A stretch of DNA of 64,000 nt from Mesorhizobium carmichaelinearum (GTDB lineage Bacteria > Pseudomonadota > Alphaproteobacteria > Rhizobiales > Rhizobiaceae): positions 186,001 through 250,000 of the forward strand of contig NZ_FZQR01000011.1 in the NCBI RefSeq assembly GCF_900199455.1, in the 5' to 3' direction. Each line of letters begins with the position of its first letter. The first letter of the stretch is position 1. A model generated the notes under the pieces. It saw only the letters and a program-made list of their open reading frames with translations. It was not told the DNA's origin and ran no database searches. A program made the position numbers and the translations under genes. Positions 42,955 to 51,574 of the stretch are shown one piece after another.

Positions 42955-43491
42955 CATCCGCCAGGATCGCCCAAACCCGTCTTCATTTAGGTATATTTCC
43001 CGGGATATAAGCCAAGATGCGCAATGCAGTGGCGACATCGGCATTTCCCGGTGCCCAGCCCCCTGGCAGGCCGTCAAATGGCCGATCCAAACTGTTGATT
43101 TGCAAAGGGTATCCTCCTCGGACCCGCGCGGTATGGCATTGCGGGTCGAACCCACCCGAGGGTTAACCATTCGCAAATTGTTGTAGTTAACGAATTGCTA
43201 ATTTAGTTGACTATGATCCCCACAGGTATATTTTCAATGCGTTGGGATGTGCAATTTGGGCGAGCAATCGACGATGATGGCACTGGGCACGTGATCGCGA
43301 TTTTGGGGCGCGGAGACAGGGTAAGCGGCAGCACGTAAAGCGTGCGGCACCGGCCCGGCGAACCCAAAGAACAATTGACGCACATCAATGTTGGCGAATC
43401 CGCTGATGCGGAGGGTTTGTCACGTTCTGACGACGTAGTCGGGCTGTTGTCCCGGCTCGGCGGTAGCGTGCGCGTTGCGTAAGGGGCAAGC
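42955..43491. other. AT-rich upstream region of the polysaccharide genes
   Basis: 537 bp without a credible gene. An AT-rich core contains an imperfect direct repeat, TTAACCATTCGCAAATTG (from 43163) and TTAACGAATTGCTAATTT (from 43187), 24 bp apart with about 13 of 18 positions equal. This spacing, near two helical turns, suits a regulator binding on one DNA face upstream of the UDP-glucuronate decarboxylase gene. Confidence 0.5.
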
Positions 43492-44532
43492 ATGAGCAAG
43501 GTCATCAAGGTTCTGAAACTGGGATCCGGGATCGGTCAAAGAGAGCCGAACCAAAAACGACGTCGCGCCCTGGTTGCCGGGGGCGCGGGCTTCCTGGGGT
43601 CGCATCTGTGCGAACGCCTGTTGCGGGATGGGTATGATGTCGTCGTGCTGGACAATTTCCAAACCGGCAAGAGATACAATCTCAACGCCCTTCTGCGCGA
43701 TCCTAGGTTCACCTGCATCGAGCATGACATCGTCGATCCGCTGCCTGTGGATCTTCAAGTCGACGAGATCTACAATCTCGCCTGCCCTGCCTCTCCGCCG
43801 CACTATCAGGCGGACCCGATCCATACGTTCAAGACAAGTGTGCTCGGTTCGCTGAACCTTCTGGAACTCGCGCGCCGGAACAATGCCAAAATATTCCAGG
43901 CCTCGACTTCGGAGGTCTATGGCGACCCGTTCGTGCACCCGCAGCCCGAGAGCTATTTCGGCAACGTCAACACGCATGGACCGCGGTCCTGCTATGATGA
44001 AGGCAAGCGCTCGGCCGAAACCCTGTTCTTCGACTATTCGAGGACATATGGGCTCGACATCCGCGTTGCCCGTATCTTCAACACCTACGGCCGCCGCATG
44101 CAGCCCGATGACGGGCGCGTGGTCTCGAACTTCATCGTCCAGGCGTTGCGCGGCGAAGACCTGACCGTCTATGGCAGCGGCCTGCAGACCCGCTCCTTCT
44201 GTTACTCAGACGATCTTATCGAGGGCTTCATGCGGCTGATGAATGCGCCGCGTGCGCCCGCCCATCCGGTCAATCTCGGCAACCCCGGCGAATTCACCAT
44301 CATGGAACTCGCGACGCTGGTCGTCGGCTACACCAATTCTAGATCCAAGATCGTGCATCGGCCATTGCCGATCGACGATCCCAGGCAGCGCAAACCGGAT
44401 ATTTCCTTCGCCAGGGACAATCTCGGTTGGGAGCCGAGGATCAACCTGGCCCAGGGGCTCGCGCATACCGTCGACTATTTCGACACCTTGCTCTACGGCA
44501 GCCGGATGATCACCGGGGCCGCGGCTTCATGA
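43492..44532 (+). CDS. UDP-glucuronate decarboxylase (UDP-xylose synthase)
   Basis: 346 residues, extended SDR. VAGGAGFLGSHLCERLL binds NAD; IYNLACPASPPHYQADPIHT is the hallmark of UDP-xylose synthases; catalytic SEVYGDP and the Tyr-x3-Lys in CYDEGKR follow, with RIFNTYGRRMQPDDGRVVSN. It turns UDP-glucuronate into UDP-xylose with CO2 release. A roughly 20-residue N-terminal leader precedes the domain. Its stop overlaps the start of the epimerase gene (ATGA). Confidence 0.88.
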   Translation: MSKVIKVLKLGSGIGQREPNQKRRRALVAGGAGFLGSHLCERLLRDGYDVVVLDNFQTGKRYNLNALLRDPRFTCIEHDIVDPLPVDLQVDEIYNLACPASPPHYQADPIHTFKTSVLGSLNLLELARRNNAKIFQASTSEVYGDPFVHPQPESYFGNVNTHGPRSCYDEGKRSAETLFFDYSRTYGLDIRVARIFNTYGRRMQPDDGRVVSNFIVQALRGEDLTVYGSGLQTRSFCYSDDLIEGFMRLMNAPRAPAHPVNLGNPGEFTIMELATLVVGYTNSRSKIVHRPLPIDDPRQRKPDISFARDNLGWEPRINLAQGLAHTVDYFDTLLYGSRMITGAAAS

Positions 44533-45560
44533 GCCGACCGGCAATCCTGGTGACAGGTGGGGCGGGCTTCATCGGCAGTCACACCTGCAAGCTGCTGGCC
44601 ACTGCCGGCTATCTGCCCGTGGCTTTCGACAATCTGTGCCGCGGCAACCGGAAATCCGTGGCCTGGGGTCCGCTTGTCGTGGGCGATATCCGGGACCGGG
44701 ATGCGCTGCAAGCGGCGATCGGAACATACAGGCCGACCTCGGTCATCCACTTCGCGGCGCTGGCCTATGTTGGGGAATCCGTTGGCGAGCCGGCCGATTA
44801 TTATTCGACCAATGTGACCGGCACCATCGCCGTGCTCGACGCGGCACGCGCACACGCCATTGAAAACATCATCTTCTCCAGCAGTTGCGCAACCTACGGC
44901 GTGCCGGAAGCGCTGCCCATTCGCGAGACCTCCGCGCAAAATCCGATCAGCCCTTACGGGCGCACCAAGCTGATTGGAGAGCAGATCATCGGCGACTATG
45001 CGTCCGCCTATGGGATGAAATTTGCGATCCTGCGCTATTTCAACGCCTGCGGTGCCGATCCCGACGGCGAGATCGGCGAGTGGCATTCACCGGAAACGCA
45101 TCTGGTTCCCAGGGTGCTGATGGCGGCGTCAGGCATGATCGACGAAATCGAGATCTTCGGCACGGATTATGACACGCCGGACGGCACCTGCGTGCGCGAC
45201 TATATTCACGTCAGCGACCTGGCCCGCGCCCACCTGAAAGCCCTCCAGCACCTCGAGGGCGGCGGACAAAGCCTGGCGGTCAACCTTGGCACCGGGCGAG
45301 GCGTTTCCATCAAGGAGATCGTGCAGGCGGTCAGCCGGATAACCTCAAGACCGGTTCCGGCCGTCTTCAGAGCCCGGCGCCCGGGAGATCCGGCCGAACT
45401 CTATGCCGATGCGAGCCAGGCGCGCGCGCATCTTGGCTTTGTGCCGCAGCTTTCCGACATCGACACGATCGTCAGGACGGCAGCGCCGTTCTTCGGGCTG
45501 CAGACGAAACCAGTGAAACTGCCGCCAAGCCAGGCGGCAACATTCGTCGCGGCTGGATAG
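44529..45560 (+). CDS. galE: UDP-glucose 4-epimerase
   Basis: 343 residues from ATG 44529. VTGGAGFIGSHTCKLLATAG (NAD), SSSCATYGVPEALPI, the Tyr-x3-Lys in SPYGRTKLIGEQ, and RYFNACGADPDGEIGEWH are GalE signatures. It interconverts UDP-glucose and UDP-galactose (possibly also other UDP-sugars). With the preceding decarboxylase it supplies sugar nucleotides, presumably to the glycosyltransferase at 48.1-50.0 kb. Confidence 0.9.
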   Translation: MSRPAILVTGGAGFIGSHTCKLLATAGYLPVAFDNLCRGNRKSVAWGPLVVGDIRDRDALQAAIGTYRPTSVIHFAALAYVGESVGEPADYYSTNVTGTIAVLDAARAHAIENIIFSSSCATYGVPEALPIRETSAQNPISPYGRTKLIGEQIIGDYASAYGMKFAILRYFNACGADPDGEIGEWHSPETHLVPRVLMAASGMIDEIEIFGTDYDTPDGTCVRDYIHVSDLARAHLKALQHLEGGGQSLAVNLGTGRGVSIKEIVQAVSRITSRPVPAVFRARRPGDPAELYADASQARAHLGFVPQLSDIDTIVRTAAPFFGLQTKPVKLPPSQAATFVAAG

Positions 45561-45561
45561 G

Positions 45562-45987
45562 TCAGAGATAGCGCGGGTGGCAACTTGCGAGTTGGCCAAA
45601 TCCGCTGGGGCTGCAGATGTAAGGTGAACTGCCCAGCAACGCACCGTCATCGCCCGGATTGAAAGAGACTTTCACAGGCCCCGGCGTGCGAACTTTGATC
45701 GGCTGTGGCGATGTAAAAGCGTAGGCACTTTCAGTGGTCCGTACCGCGCTCGTCATCAGAATCTGAGGATCGCTTCTGAGCGAATGAACCGTGGACATGG
45801 CGTAGGCCGGCTGGACCGCGGGTCTGCCGCGGACCGGATGGACCACAGGCTTGATGAAGACCGCATCGGTTTTGGTCGCATCCAGGCCCTGACAACCTGC
45901 AACCGCAGAGATCATCGCCACAGCCGCAACAATAGATACTATATTTTTGCTTGGGCCAAATGCGCCCATTGCGGATTTGCTCATCAT
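45562..45987 (-). CDS. Small lipoprotein with PSGFGQ C-terminal motif (copy 2)
   Basis: 141 residues from ATG 45987 (AGGGA ribosome site). The signal ends in a lipobox, AMISAVAGC, followed by QGLDATKTDAV. The rest is low in known features until TPGPVKVSFNPGDDGALLGS and the terminal SPYICSPSGFGQLASC. It is clearly homologous along its length to the protein at 47377-47790 (GCQxxDATxT, RTTExAYA, TPxPVKVSFxPG, LGxSPxICxPSGFGQ). It ends 1 nt from the end of galE, convergently. No known family recognised. Confidence 0.75.
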   Translation of the reverse strand: MMSKSAMGAFGPSKNIVSIVAAVAMISAVAGCQGLDATKTDAVFIKPVVHPVRGRPAVQPAYAMSTVHSLRSDPQILMTSAVRTTESAYAFTSPQPIKVRTPGPVKVSFNPGDDGALLGSSPYICSPSGFGQLASCHPRYL

Positions 45988-46399
45988 GTGTCCCTTGTTA
46001 TCAGTATGAGCCAAGGGCGCATCGCGACATACTATGCCTTCGTCGCTTCCACGCCGCGTGGGCAACCACTCGCACATCACGCATGAACATTAGACATCAC
46101 TAATTATTAAATTTAATGAAAATCCTATGGTAGGCCCACCGTCACTTCGTCCGTCAGTTGCAATTGAATGCGATCAATCAGCAGTCGGCGCGTCGACTGC
46201 TCCAGCCGAACCGCTTGATGCTTGACCATAAGCGATTCGCAAGTTCCCCGACAGGCACCAGGCAAAGCAGCCCGCTGTCAAAACAGGAAGGATTTGGGGT
46301 TGCTCAACCCGCCGCGACGGGCCTGGAGCGAAACGCACAATCGCTGACTGCGCCGACGCTCATGCAAGGAACCACCGGCTCAATATGGCTGAAACCGAC
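45988..46399. other. 412-bp promoter and intergenic region
   Basis: No gene. Next to the lipoprotein copy 2 start it is AT-rich and holds ATTATTAAATTTAAT (46103-46117), an almost perfect palindrome and a close match to the repeated motif upstream of lipoprotein copy 3. The rest, up to the end of the DUF995 gene, shows nothing recognisable. Confidence 0.5.
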
Positions 46400-46999
46400 C
46401 TAATTCTTGGAATCGATCAGCTTGCGGGTCTCCTCGAACTGCGCGCCCTTGGTGTCGCCCACTTCGAATTTCCGATACTCGTCTGAAGGGTCCTCAGGGG
46501 TTCGTTTGAAACTGTACCATACCCCATCCGGATCCTTGCGCTGCTGAATTGCTCCACCCTCGATGCGGTGGCTGTAGCAGGTGCGCTGCTGCTTGCCCTT
46601 GTAGCTCTTGGACCGCCAGGCGACCTCCATGCACATCTTGCCGTCTTTGGTCACCAGCCACCTGCCCTCGGCGACAGAGGCTGAATCCTGCCCCGAAACC
46701 CAGGCCCGCAGGGGGCGGCCGGTCTGTCCAAAATAGGCTGCTCCGTCTTTCCACAGCCAAGTGTGGTCGGCGTAGAGACGTTGCAGCTCGAAAGCCGTCG
46801 GCACGGTGGCGGCGGCTTCCGCAAGCTTGGGGTTCTTTTCGTTGGCGGCTTGAGCCGCTCCGGAAAGCGCCAACTGGCCACAAACGACCAGCAGAGGCAC
46901 AAGCCAGACGCGCCTGGCAGGCCGGCCGCGTTCCGGCTCTCTAGCTATGTGAGGCCAACGCAATCCGGTCGAAACTGTCGGCACAATCAGCGGTCGCAT
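46400..46999 (-). CDS. Secreted DUF995 protein (copy 1)
   Basis: 199 residues with an N-terminal export signal (VWLVPLLVVCGQLALSGAAQA). The mature part has the DUF995 pattern: LYADHTWLWKDGAAYFGQTG, GRWLVTKDGKMCMEVAWRSK, then TCYSHRIEGG and DGVWYSFKRTPEDPSDEYRK. A paralogue lies at 51575-52093. DUF995 proteins are found mainly in rhizobia; no activity is known, but here both copies flank the glycosyltransferase/hydrolase pair, suggesting a role with the surface polysaccharide. The 46999 start leaves a long n-region, so a shorter start is possible. Confidence 0.8.
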   Translation of the reverse strand: MRPLIVPTVSTGLRWPHIAREPERGRPARRVWLVPLLVVCGQLALSGAAQAANEKNPKLAEAAATVPTAFELQRLYADHTWLWKDGAAYFGQTGRPLRAWVSGQDSASVAEGRWLVTKDGKMCMEVAWRSKSYKGKQQRTCYSHRIEGGAIQQRKDPDGVWYSFKRTPEDPSDEYRKFEVGDTKGAQFEETRKLIDSKN

Positions 47000-47376
47000 T
47001 CCGGTTTTCGCATCTCCAGCGTAGCGTCGACACGATCGTGACCGAGGACGCTACAGAGCGTCCCCCCTCGATGCGGCCCCGGGTTTCCGGGCGCGGTCAG
47101 CAGCTTGGCTTACGGGCATTAACAGTTGGGCAAAGACCGATGTCAACCTTTTGCGCCGTGGCGAGGAGCTTCAGACCGAGAGGCGACAAGCCTCCGGAAC
47201 CACGGCCGATGTGAGACTTCGACGTCAAGCCACGAGGGTCGATCGAAGACGGTTCGAAGGCGTTTGTCGATTGGTATCGGCGCGAATGGAAATCCGGGCG
47301 TAAGGGGTGGCTGACGCGGCCCGCGCCGCCTCACCTCTCACGCCCGGATCCCAGTCCCCGGCCGAACTCTTCTTAG
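47000..47376. other. 377-bp gap
   Basis: Between the DUF995 gene and lipoprotein copy 3. No gene, repeat or hairpin of note was seen; it should contain the DUF995 promoter. Confidence 0.4.
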
Positions 47377-47790
47377 TTAGCGCGCGCGGCAAGTGGCGCG
47401 CTGGCCAAATCCACTCGGACCGCAGATCCAGGGGGAATGACCGAGGAACGGGCCGCCATTGCCTGGCTGGAAAGACACCTTCACTGGCGCCGGCGTGACG
47501 ATCCTGGCCCGTTGCGGCCGCACGAAGGCGGCGTAGGCCGTCTCGGTCGTGCGTGTCACGCTGGTCGTCTGCATGAGGCGCTGGCGGCTGAACACATGAC
47601 TCCGCTTCTTGCCGACGTAGTGGATCTTCTTGGCTGGCGCATGCACCGCGGGCTTGCCGGCGAGTGAGCCGGTCGTGGTCGCGTCCATGCTCTGGCAACC
47701 GGAAATCATCGAGATCAATGCAACAGCAGCCATAGACCAGGCATTTTTCCTGCCTTTGGCAGCCAAGCCCCTCATGAATATGTTCATCAT
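47377..47790 (-). CDS. Small lipoprotein with PSGFGQ C-terminal motif (copy 3)
   Basis: 137 residues. Signal with lipobox ALISMISGC followed by QSMDATTTGSLAG; then basic middle, RTTETAYAAFVRPQ, TPAPVKVSFQPGNGGPFLGH, and the end SPWICGPSGFGQRATCRAR. Full-length homologue of the protein at 45562-45987. The two terminal Cys, ten residues apart, could form a disulfide in the periplasm or outside the cell. It lies downstream of the glycosyltransferase gene on the same strand. Confidence 0.75.
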   Translation of the reverse strand: MMNIFMRGLAAKGRKNAWSMAAVALISMISGCQSMDATTTGSLAGKPAVHAPAKKIHYVGKKRSHVFSRQRLMQTTSVTRTTETAYAAFVRPQRARIVTPAPVKVSFQPGNGGPFLGHSPWICGPSGFGQRATCRAR

Positions 47791-47907
47791 CTATCCCCTG
47801 CCGATAAATGCAAGTCGATTGGACGCAGAGATATTTTTCTTTGGTGTCTTCCGCGCCGCGTGAACAGCCAACTGCCACTCACATCATGTCCGAATATTAG
47901 AGGATAC

Positions 47908-47976
47908 TTATTAAAATTCGCGCAAACGGCATGGTCAGTGCCGCCTTTCGGCGCTCGATCGGATATTATTAAAATT
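47908..47976. promoter_or_regulatory. Repeated AT motif upstream of lipoprotein copy 3
   Basis: The 11-mer TTATTAAAATT occurs twice, at 47908-47918 and 47966-47976, in the 300-bp gap upstream of the lipoprotein copy 3 start. A near copy, TTATTAAATTT, is upstream of copy 2 (46104-46114). The rest of the gap (47791-48090) shows no gene. AT-rich words with T-A steps fit MucR/Ros-type binding, but this is inference. Confidence 0.45.
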
Positions 47977-48090
47977 TGATCTTATTCGCTCGCGCCTGAA
48001 GCTGAGGCAGGTCGCTGGCCGGCAATCGAGCCCCTCAATCAGGGTGAATGCAGTTCGGGAGAACTCTTTACGGGGGGATGAGTCTGGGCG

Positions 48091-49965
48091 TCAGCGCCGC
48101 GTTTCCCAACCTGGATCGAAGTAGAAGTTGCGGGTGCCGATATTGCCCTGGCCAGCACCGGAAACCACATAGGCGACGCGCACGATGCGCAAGCCGCCAG
48201 CGCCTTGCTGCAGCCCGTAGACGCCCTCCATGCCACGGTCGTAAAAACCCATCGCCGGCACGACGAGCGCCAACATGGCGAGCGAAGCCTGCAAGGCGAG
48301 TTTCGTCACATTCGCACGCAGGGGGATACTGTTCTCGATGACATGCCTTACGACGATGACCAACACCAGGAGCCCGTAGAGGAAGGCGTTGAGGGCGGCG
48401 AACCAGTAGAAGCCAGTGGCGTCGAAGGGGTGGTCAACGAGCAGGACGGGCAGCGCCGCACCGATCGCCAGCACCACATAGGGAAAGAAGGCGCGGAGCG
48501 GAATCAGGCTCTTTGGGCCACTGCCCTTTGGCGTGACGCGGAAATCCACGAAAGACTTCGTCAGATAGTCGCGCAGCGACGACACCGTGCCGGCCAGCAC
48601 CCACGGCCAGCGCGCGAAGAAGAGGAACAGCGTGCCTTCCCAACTTATCGTCTTGGCCGTCATCGGTCGCGAGAGGCCGAATGCCTTCAGCATCATTACA
48701 AGGCCAACCAGGGCGCCGGCGTTGGGCAGATAGTAGAAGAGGAAGTCGGCATACATGACATTGGCGAAGTTGCGCCCGGTGAACAGCGCATACATCGGCA
48801 TTGCGTACATCAACAGCGCAAAGACGGCGAACAGCGGATACCAGAGCTGGCAGAACAGGAACTGGAACCGCAACCTCGGCGACAGCTTGGGAAAGTATGC
48901 GGGCGAATATTCGAGCAGGATTGTCATCAGGCTGCGCGACCACTGGAATTCCTGGGTGACAAGATCGGCAAAGGTTTGCGGGCCGTCGCCGTGGGCAATG
49001 GCATCCATCGCATGCACGCCGCGCCATCCGGCTGCGTTGATCAGCATGGAGGTGGAATGATCCTCGGCCAGTTCCGGACCGAGACCGCCCGCCTGCTTCA
49101 GCGCCCTGGTCCGCACGGCGTAATGTGAGCCGATGCAGAGCGGCGCCCCGCCGCCGGTATGGCCGGATTGCAAGGGGCCGTGGAACATCCCTTCCGGAAA
49201 CAGCCGGCCGCGCGCCGACCAGCTTTCGGCGGCATTGTTGTCGCAGATGCTCGGCGCCGAGACATAGCCGACCGCGGGATCGGCGAAGGGATAAAGGATT
49301 TCCCTGAGATAGGTCGGCGTCGGTACATGGTCGGCGTCCATCTGCGCGACGAAATCGTAACGCTCATAACCATAGTGGTCGTAGAAGAACGCCAGATTGC
49401 CTTCCTTGCAGCGCGTGCGGCGCGGCCATGTCTTGCGGTGATAGTCTTCCCTGCCGCGCCGCGTCGAAATCAGTACGCCGTGAGCATTGCACCAGGCGAT
49501 CGTGTCTTCGGAGGGATCCTCGTCGGCAAGCCAGGTATCATGCGGGTAGTCCTGCGCCAGCATTGCCTCCAGCGTTCGCGCAACCACGGCAAACGGTTCC
49601 GATGGGGCCTTGGTGACAACCATCGCGACCCGCGAACCCTTTGGGACACTGTAAAGCTTTGAAGGTTTCCGCGACGCGTGCACGTTGAGCAGGAAATACA
49701 TCGGCATCAAGGTCAGCCAGGCCAGCACGAGTGTGGCAAAGGTGAACGGTCCGATGTGTTCGATATGTTCCGGCTTCAGCCACCAGACCCAGAAAAAACC
49801 GAGGGTGACGAACCAGAAAGCCAAGCCTGCCCGCAGGATCCATTGCTGGGCTGGAGAAAGTACGGGCACGAGAAAAGGAGCCTTCTGCGCCGCGTTGGCC
49901 AGAGCCGACCCGGGCCGCGTTGCCTGTGTGCTCGTACGGCCGATGATGCCTACGTCTAAACTCAT
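48091..49965 (-). CDS. Membrane family-2 glycosyltransferase (cellulose-synthase-like)
   Basis: 624 residues from ATG 49965 (MSLDVGIIGRTSTQATRPGS). Two N-terminal helices (about 42-62 and 74-94), a cytoplasmic GT-A domain (about 110-345) and four to six C-terminal helices, the layout of processive polysaccharide synthases that also export their product. Catalytic motifs: WLADEDPSED (first Asp), D210-A-D212 in AQMDADHVPT, and E301-D302 in ELAEDHST. The acceptor-binding motif, QxxRW in cellulose and related synthases, reads Q338-E-F-Q-W342, with Gln for Arg. No PilZ domain is present. The polymer is unknown. Confidence 0.88.
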   Translation of the reverse strand: MSLDVGIIGRTSTQATRPGSALANAAQKAPFLVPVLSPAQQWILRAGLAFWFVTLGFFWVWWLKPEHIEHIGPFTFATLVLAWLTLMPMYFLLNVHASRKPSKLYSVPKGSRVAMVVTKAPSEPFAVVARTLEAMLAQDYPHDTWLADEDPSEDTIAWCNAHGVLISTRRGREDYHRKTWPRRTRCKEGNLAFFYDHYGYERYDFVAQMDADHVPTPTYLREILYPFADPAVGYVSAPSICDNNAAESWSARGRLFPEGMFHGPLQSGHTGGGAPLCIGSHYAVRTRALKQAGGLGPELAEDHSTSMLINAAGWRGVHAMDAIAHGDGPQTFADLVTQEFQWSRSLMTILLEYSPAYFPKLSPRLRFQFLFCQLWYPLFAVFALLMYAMPMYALFTGRNFANVMYADFLFYYLPNAGALVGLVMMLKAFGLSRPMTAKTISWEGTLFLFFARWPWVLAGTVSSLRDYLTKSFVDFRVTPKGSGPKSLIPLRAFFPYVVLAIGAALPVLLVDHPFDATGFYWFAALNAFLYGLLVLVIVVRHVIENSIPLRANVTKLALQASLAMLALVVPAMGFYDRGMEGVYGLQQGAGGLRIVRVAYVVSGAGQGNIGTRNFYFDPGWETRR

Positions 49966-50582
49966 ACCCTTACACGCCGCCACTTTGGGCTGCAGCCAAC
50001 GACTGCTGCAAGGCCCTTAAATCCCCGCAGCAGAATCGGCCGTCGTTCCGTTAGTGTCAACTAAATTAAACATTGCTTAACCATGCTTCTTGAGCATTGG
50101 TTAACCTACCCCCCTTGAGCCGGAGCCCAAATTTTTCGGCACGACGGCCAATGGTCGACTCCGGAATAGATCCGGTGAAATTTTCAGCGTTGGGAAATAG
50201 CCGATTGGCCAAAGGCGCCCGGTGGGATTCCGGCAAGTCGGTCCATTAACCATGCCGAGCGAATCATGGTTAATCAACCGTTAATTGTACTTGACTCTTA
50301 ACCGGGACCGGCTCTTAAATTAGCTAGGGATGATATATCGGAATTAGACGCGAATTTGTGAGTATCGCGGCGAGTCTTGTCTCTCGATGCCCTCGTATCG
50401 GTGCCTAGAGAGATGATTTCATGGCGGGATTTGTGCGTAGCACTGCCGCCAACAGTCGCTCCGAAATCCCACAGATTCCGCCGATAAAGCCGATCGGGTT
50501 TTGGATGGTTCGTGTCGATCACTCGTCGACACGCGGGCGAGGCTTCGACTTCCGCAGGATATCGAAGCCATGGGAGCTTAAG
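49966..50582. other. 617-bp divergent AT-rich promoter region
   Basis: Between the glycosyltransferase and the GH26-like gene. It contains a 10-bp-arm inverted repeat ATTAACCATG...CATGGTTAAT (50245-50274), an imperfect one built on TTAACCATGC and GCATTGGTTAA near 50076-50105, and further isolated TTAACC/GGTTAA words. A smaller dyad GTGTCGA...TCGACAC lies at 50512-50532. No gene is supported in this stretch. It probably holds both divergent promoters and operator sites. Confidence 0.6.
50245..50274. promoter_or_regulatory. Inverted repeat ATTAACCATG / CATGGTTAAT
   Basis: Arms 50245-50254 and 50265-50274 are perfect reverse complements with a 10-nt spacer, in the AT-rich core between the glycosyltransferase and hydrolase genes. 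Likely an operator for co-regulation of the two. Confidence 0.5.
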
Positions 50583-51506
50583 ATGAAACATACCGCAGTA
50601 AGTGCGCTTGCAATGGCGTTGGCTTTGGGCGGGAGCGCAGCGTTCCCAACTCTGGCGGGCGCCGGCTCAGCAGCCGTGACGGATCCCGTTCATACGAGCA
50701 GCGCCGCTTCGGCGTTCGGATCCTATGATCCCTACGGGGATTTCAGCGCCGACAAGAGTGCCAGCATCGAGGAGCTCTTCCTGCCCTGGGAAGACGTCGA
50801 CCTGGCGAGCCTACCCTTGGCCGATGCCTATGCGCTTCAGCGAAACCGGTCGCTGTTGATCACCATCGAGCCTTGGACCTGGTCGAAGGACTGGCGCATC
50901 ACCCCGAGCGAACTGCGCGACGGCATATTGAGCGGCAAATATGACGCAAACATGCAGGCAATCTGCAACCTGGTGGGAGCCATGAAGAGCCCCGTCACCA
51001 TTCGCTGGGCGCAAGAAATGGAGGACAAGAACGGCCGCTTCACTTGGGCCAACTGGGCACCCAAGGACTGGATCGCCGCCTATAAGCGCGAGGTCGATCT
51101 GTGCCGCAAGGCTGCTCCAGCCGCCAAATACATGTGGTCCCCCAAGGGTGAAGAGGGTCTGGAGAAATACTACCCTGGCGACGACTACGTCGACGTCATC
51201 GGCCTGTCGGTGTTCGGCCTGCAGAAAAAAGACAATGACGAAAAGGGGCGTGATCGTACGTTCGCCGAGGCGCTGAAGCCCGGATATGACCGCGTCGCGG
51301 GTTTCAACAAACCGATCCAGGTGGCGGAGCTCGGCTATGTCGGGCAGCAGGAATATGTTTCGCAATGGGCGGCCGATTCCCGCAAGTCCTATGCGGAATT
51401 TCCAGCCCTGACGTCGGTCGTCTACTTCAATCAGAAGGAAGTGTGGCCATGGTTGGGTGGCTATGGGCTGCCCGATTGGAGGGTTACCCAGCACGTCTTG
51501 CCCTAG
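50583..51506 (+). CDS. Secreted glycoside hydrolase, GH26-like
   Basis: 307 residues from ATG 50583 (GGGAG ribosome site). Signal peptide VSALAMALALGGSAAFPTLA, then a TIM-barrel-like domain. The probable acid/base Glu is E145 in VTIRWAQEMEDKNGRF, and the nucleophile is E249 in PIQVAELGYVG, the placing seen in GH26 enzymes, which cut beta-mannans and related glucans. Its partner glycosyltransferase is divergent and next to it, a common synthase-plus-hydrolase pairing in secreted-polysaccharide loci. Substrate unknown. Confidence 0.75.
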   Translation: MKHTAVSALAMALALGGSAAFPTLAGAGSAAVTDPVHTSSAASAFGSYDPYGDFSADKSASIEELFLPWEDVDLASLPLADAYALQRNRSLLITIEPWTWSKDWRITPSELRDGILSGKYDANMQAICNLVGAMKSPVTIRWAQEMEDKNGRFTWANWAPKDWIAAYKREVDLCRKAAPAAKYMWSPKGEEGLEKYYPGDDYVDVIGLSVFGLQKKDNDEKGRDRTFAEALKPGYDRVAGFNKPIQVAELGYVGQQEYVSQWAADSRKSYAEFPALTSVVYFNQKEVWPWLGGYGLPDWRVTQHVLP

Positions 51507-51574
51507 ACCTCGTGCACCGGGTGCAAATGCAAGCGTAAAAATTGGGTGTGACGTAGAGTTGTAGGGGCAGAGTC

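Noticed and set aside
43203..43508. 101-codon minus-strand frame upstream of the UDP-xylose synthase gene
   Set aside because: Low similarity to any protein pattern and located in a promoter region.
50421..50582. 54-codon N-terminal extension of the GH26-like protein
   Set aside because: It would put the signal peptide in the middle of the protein; ATG 50583 begins directly with a signal and has a ribosome site.
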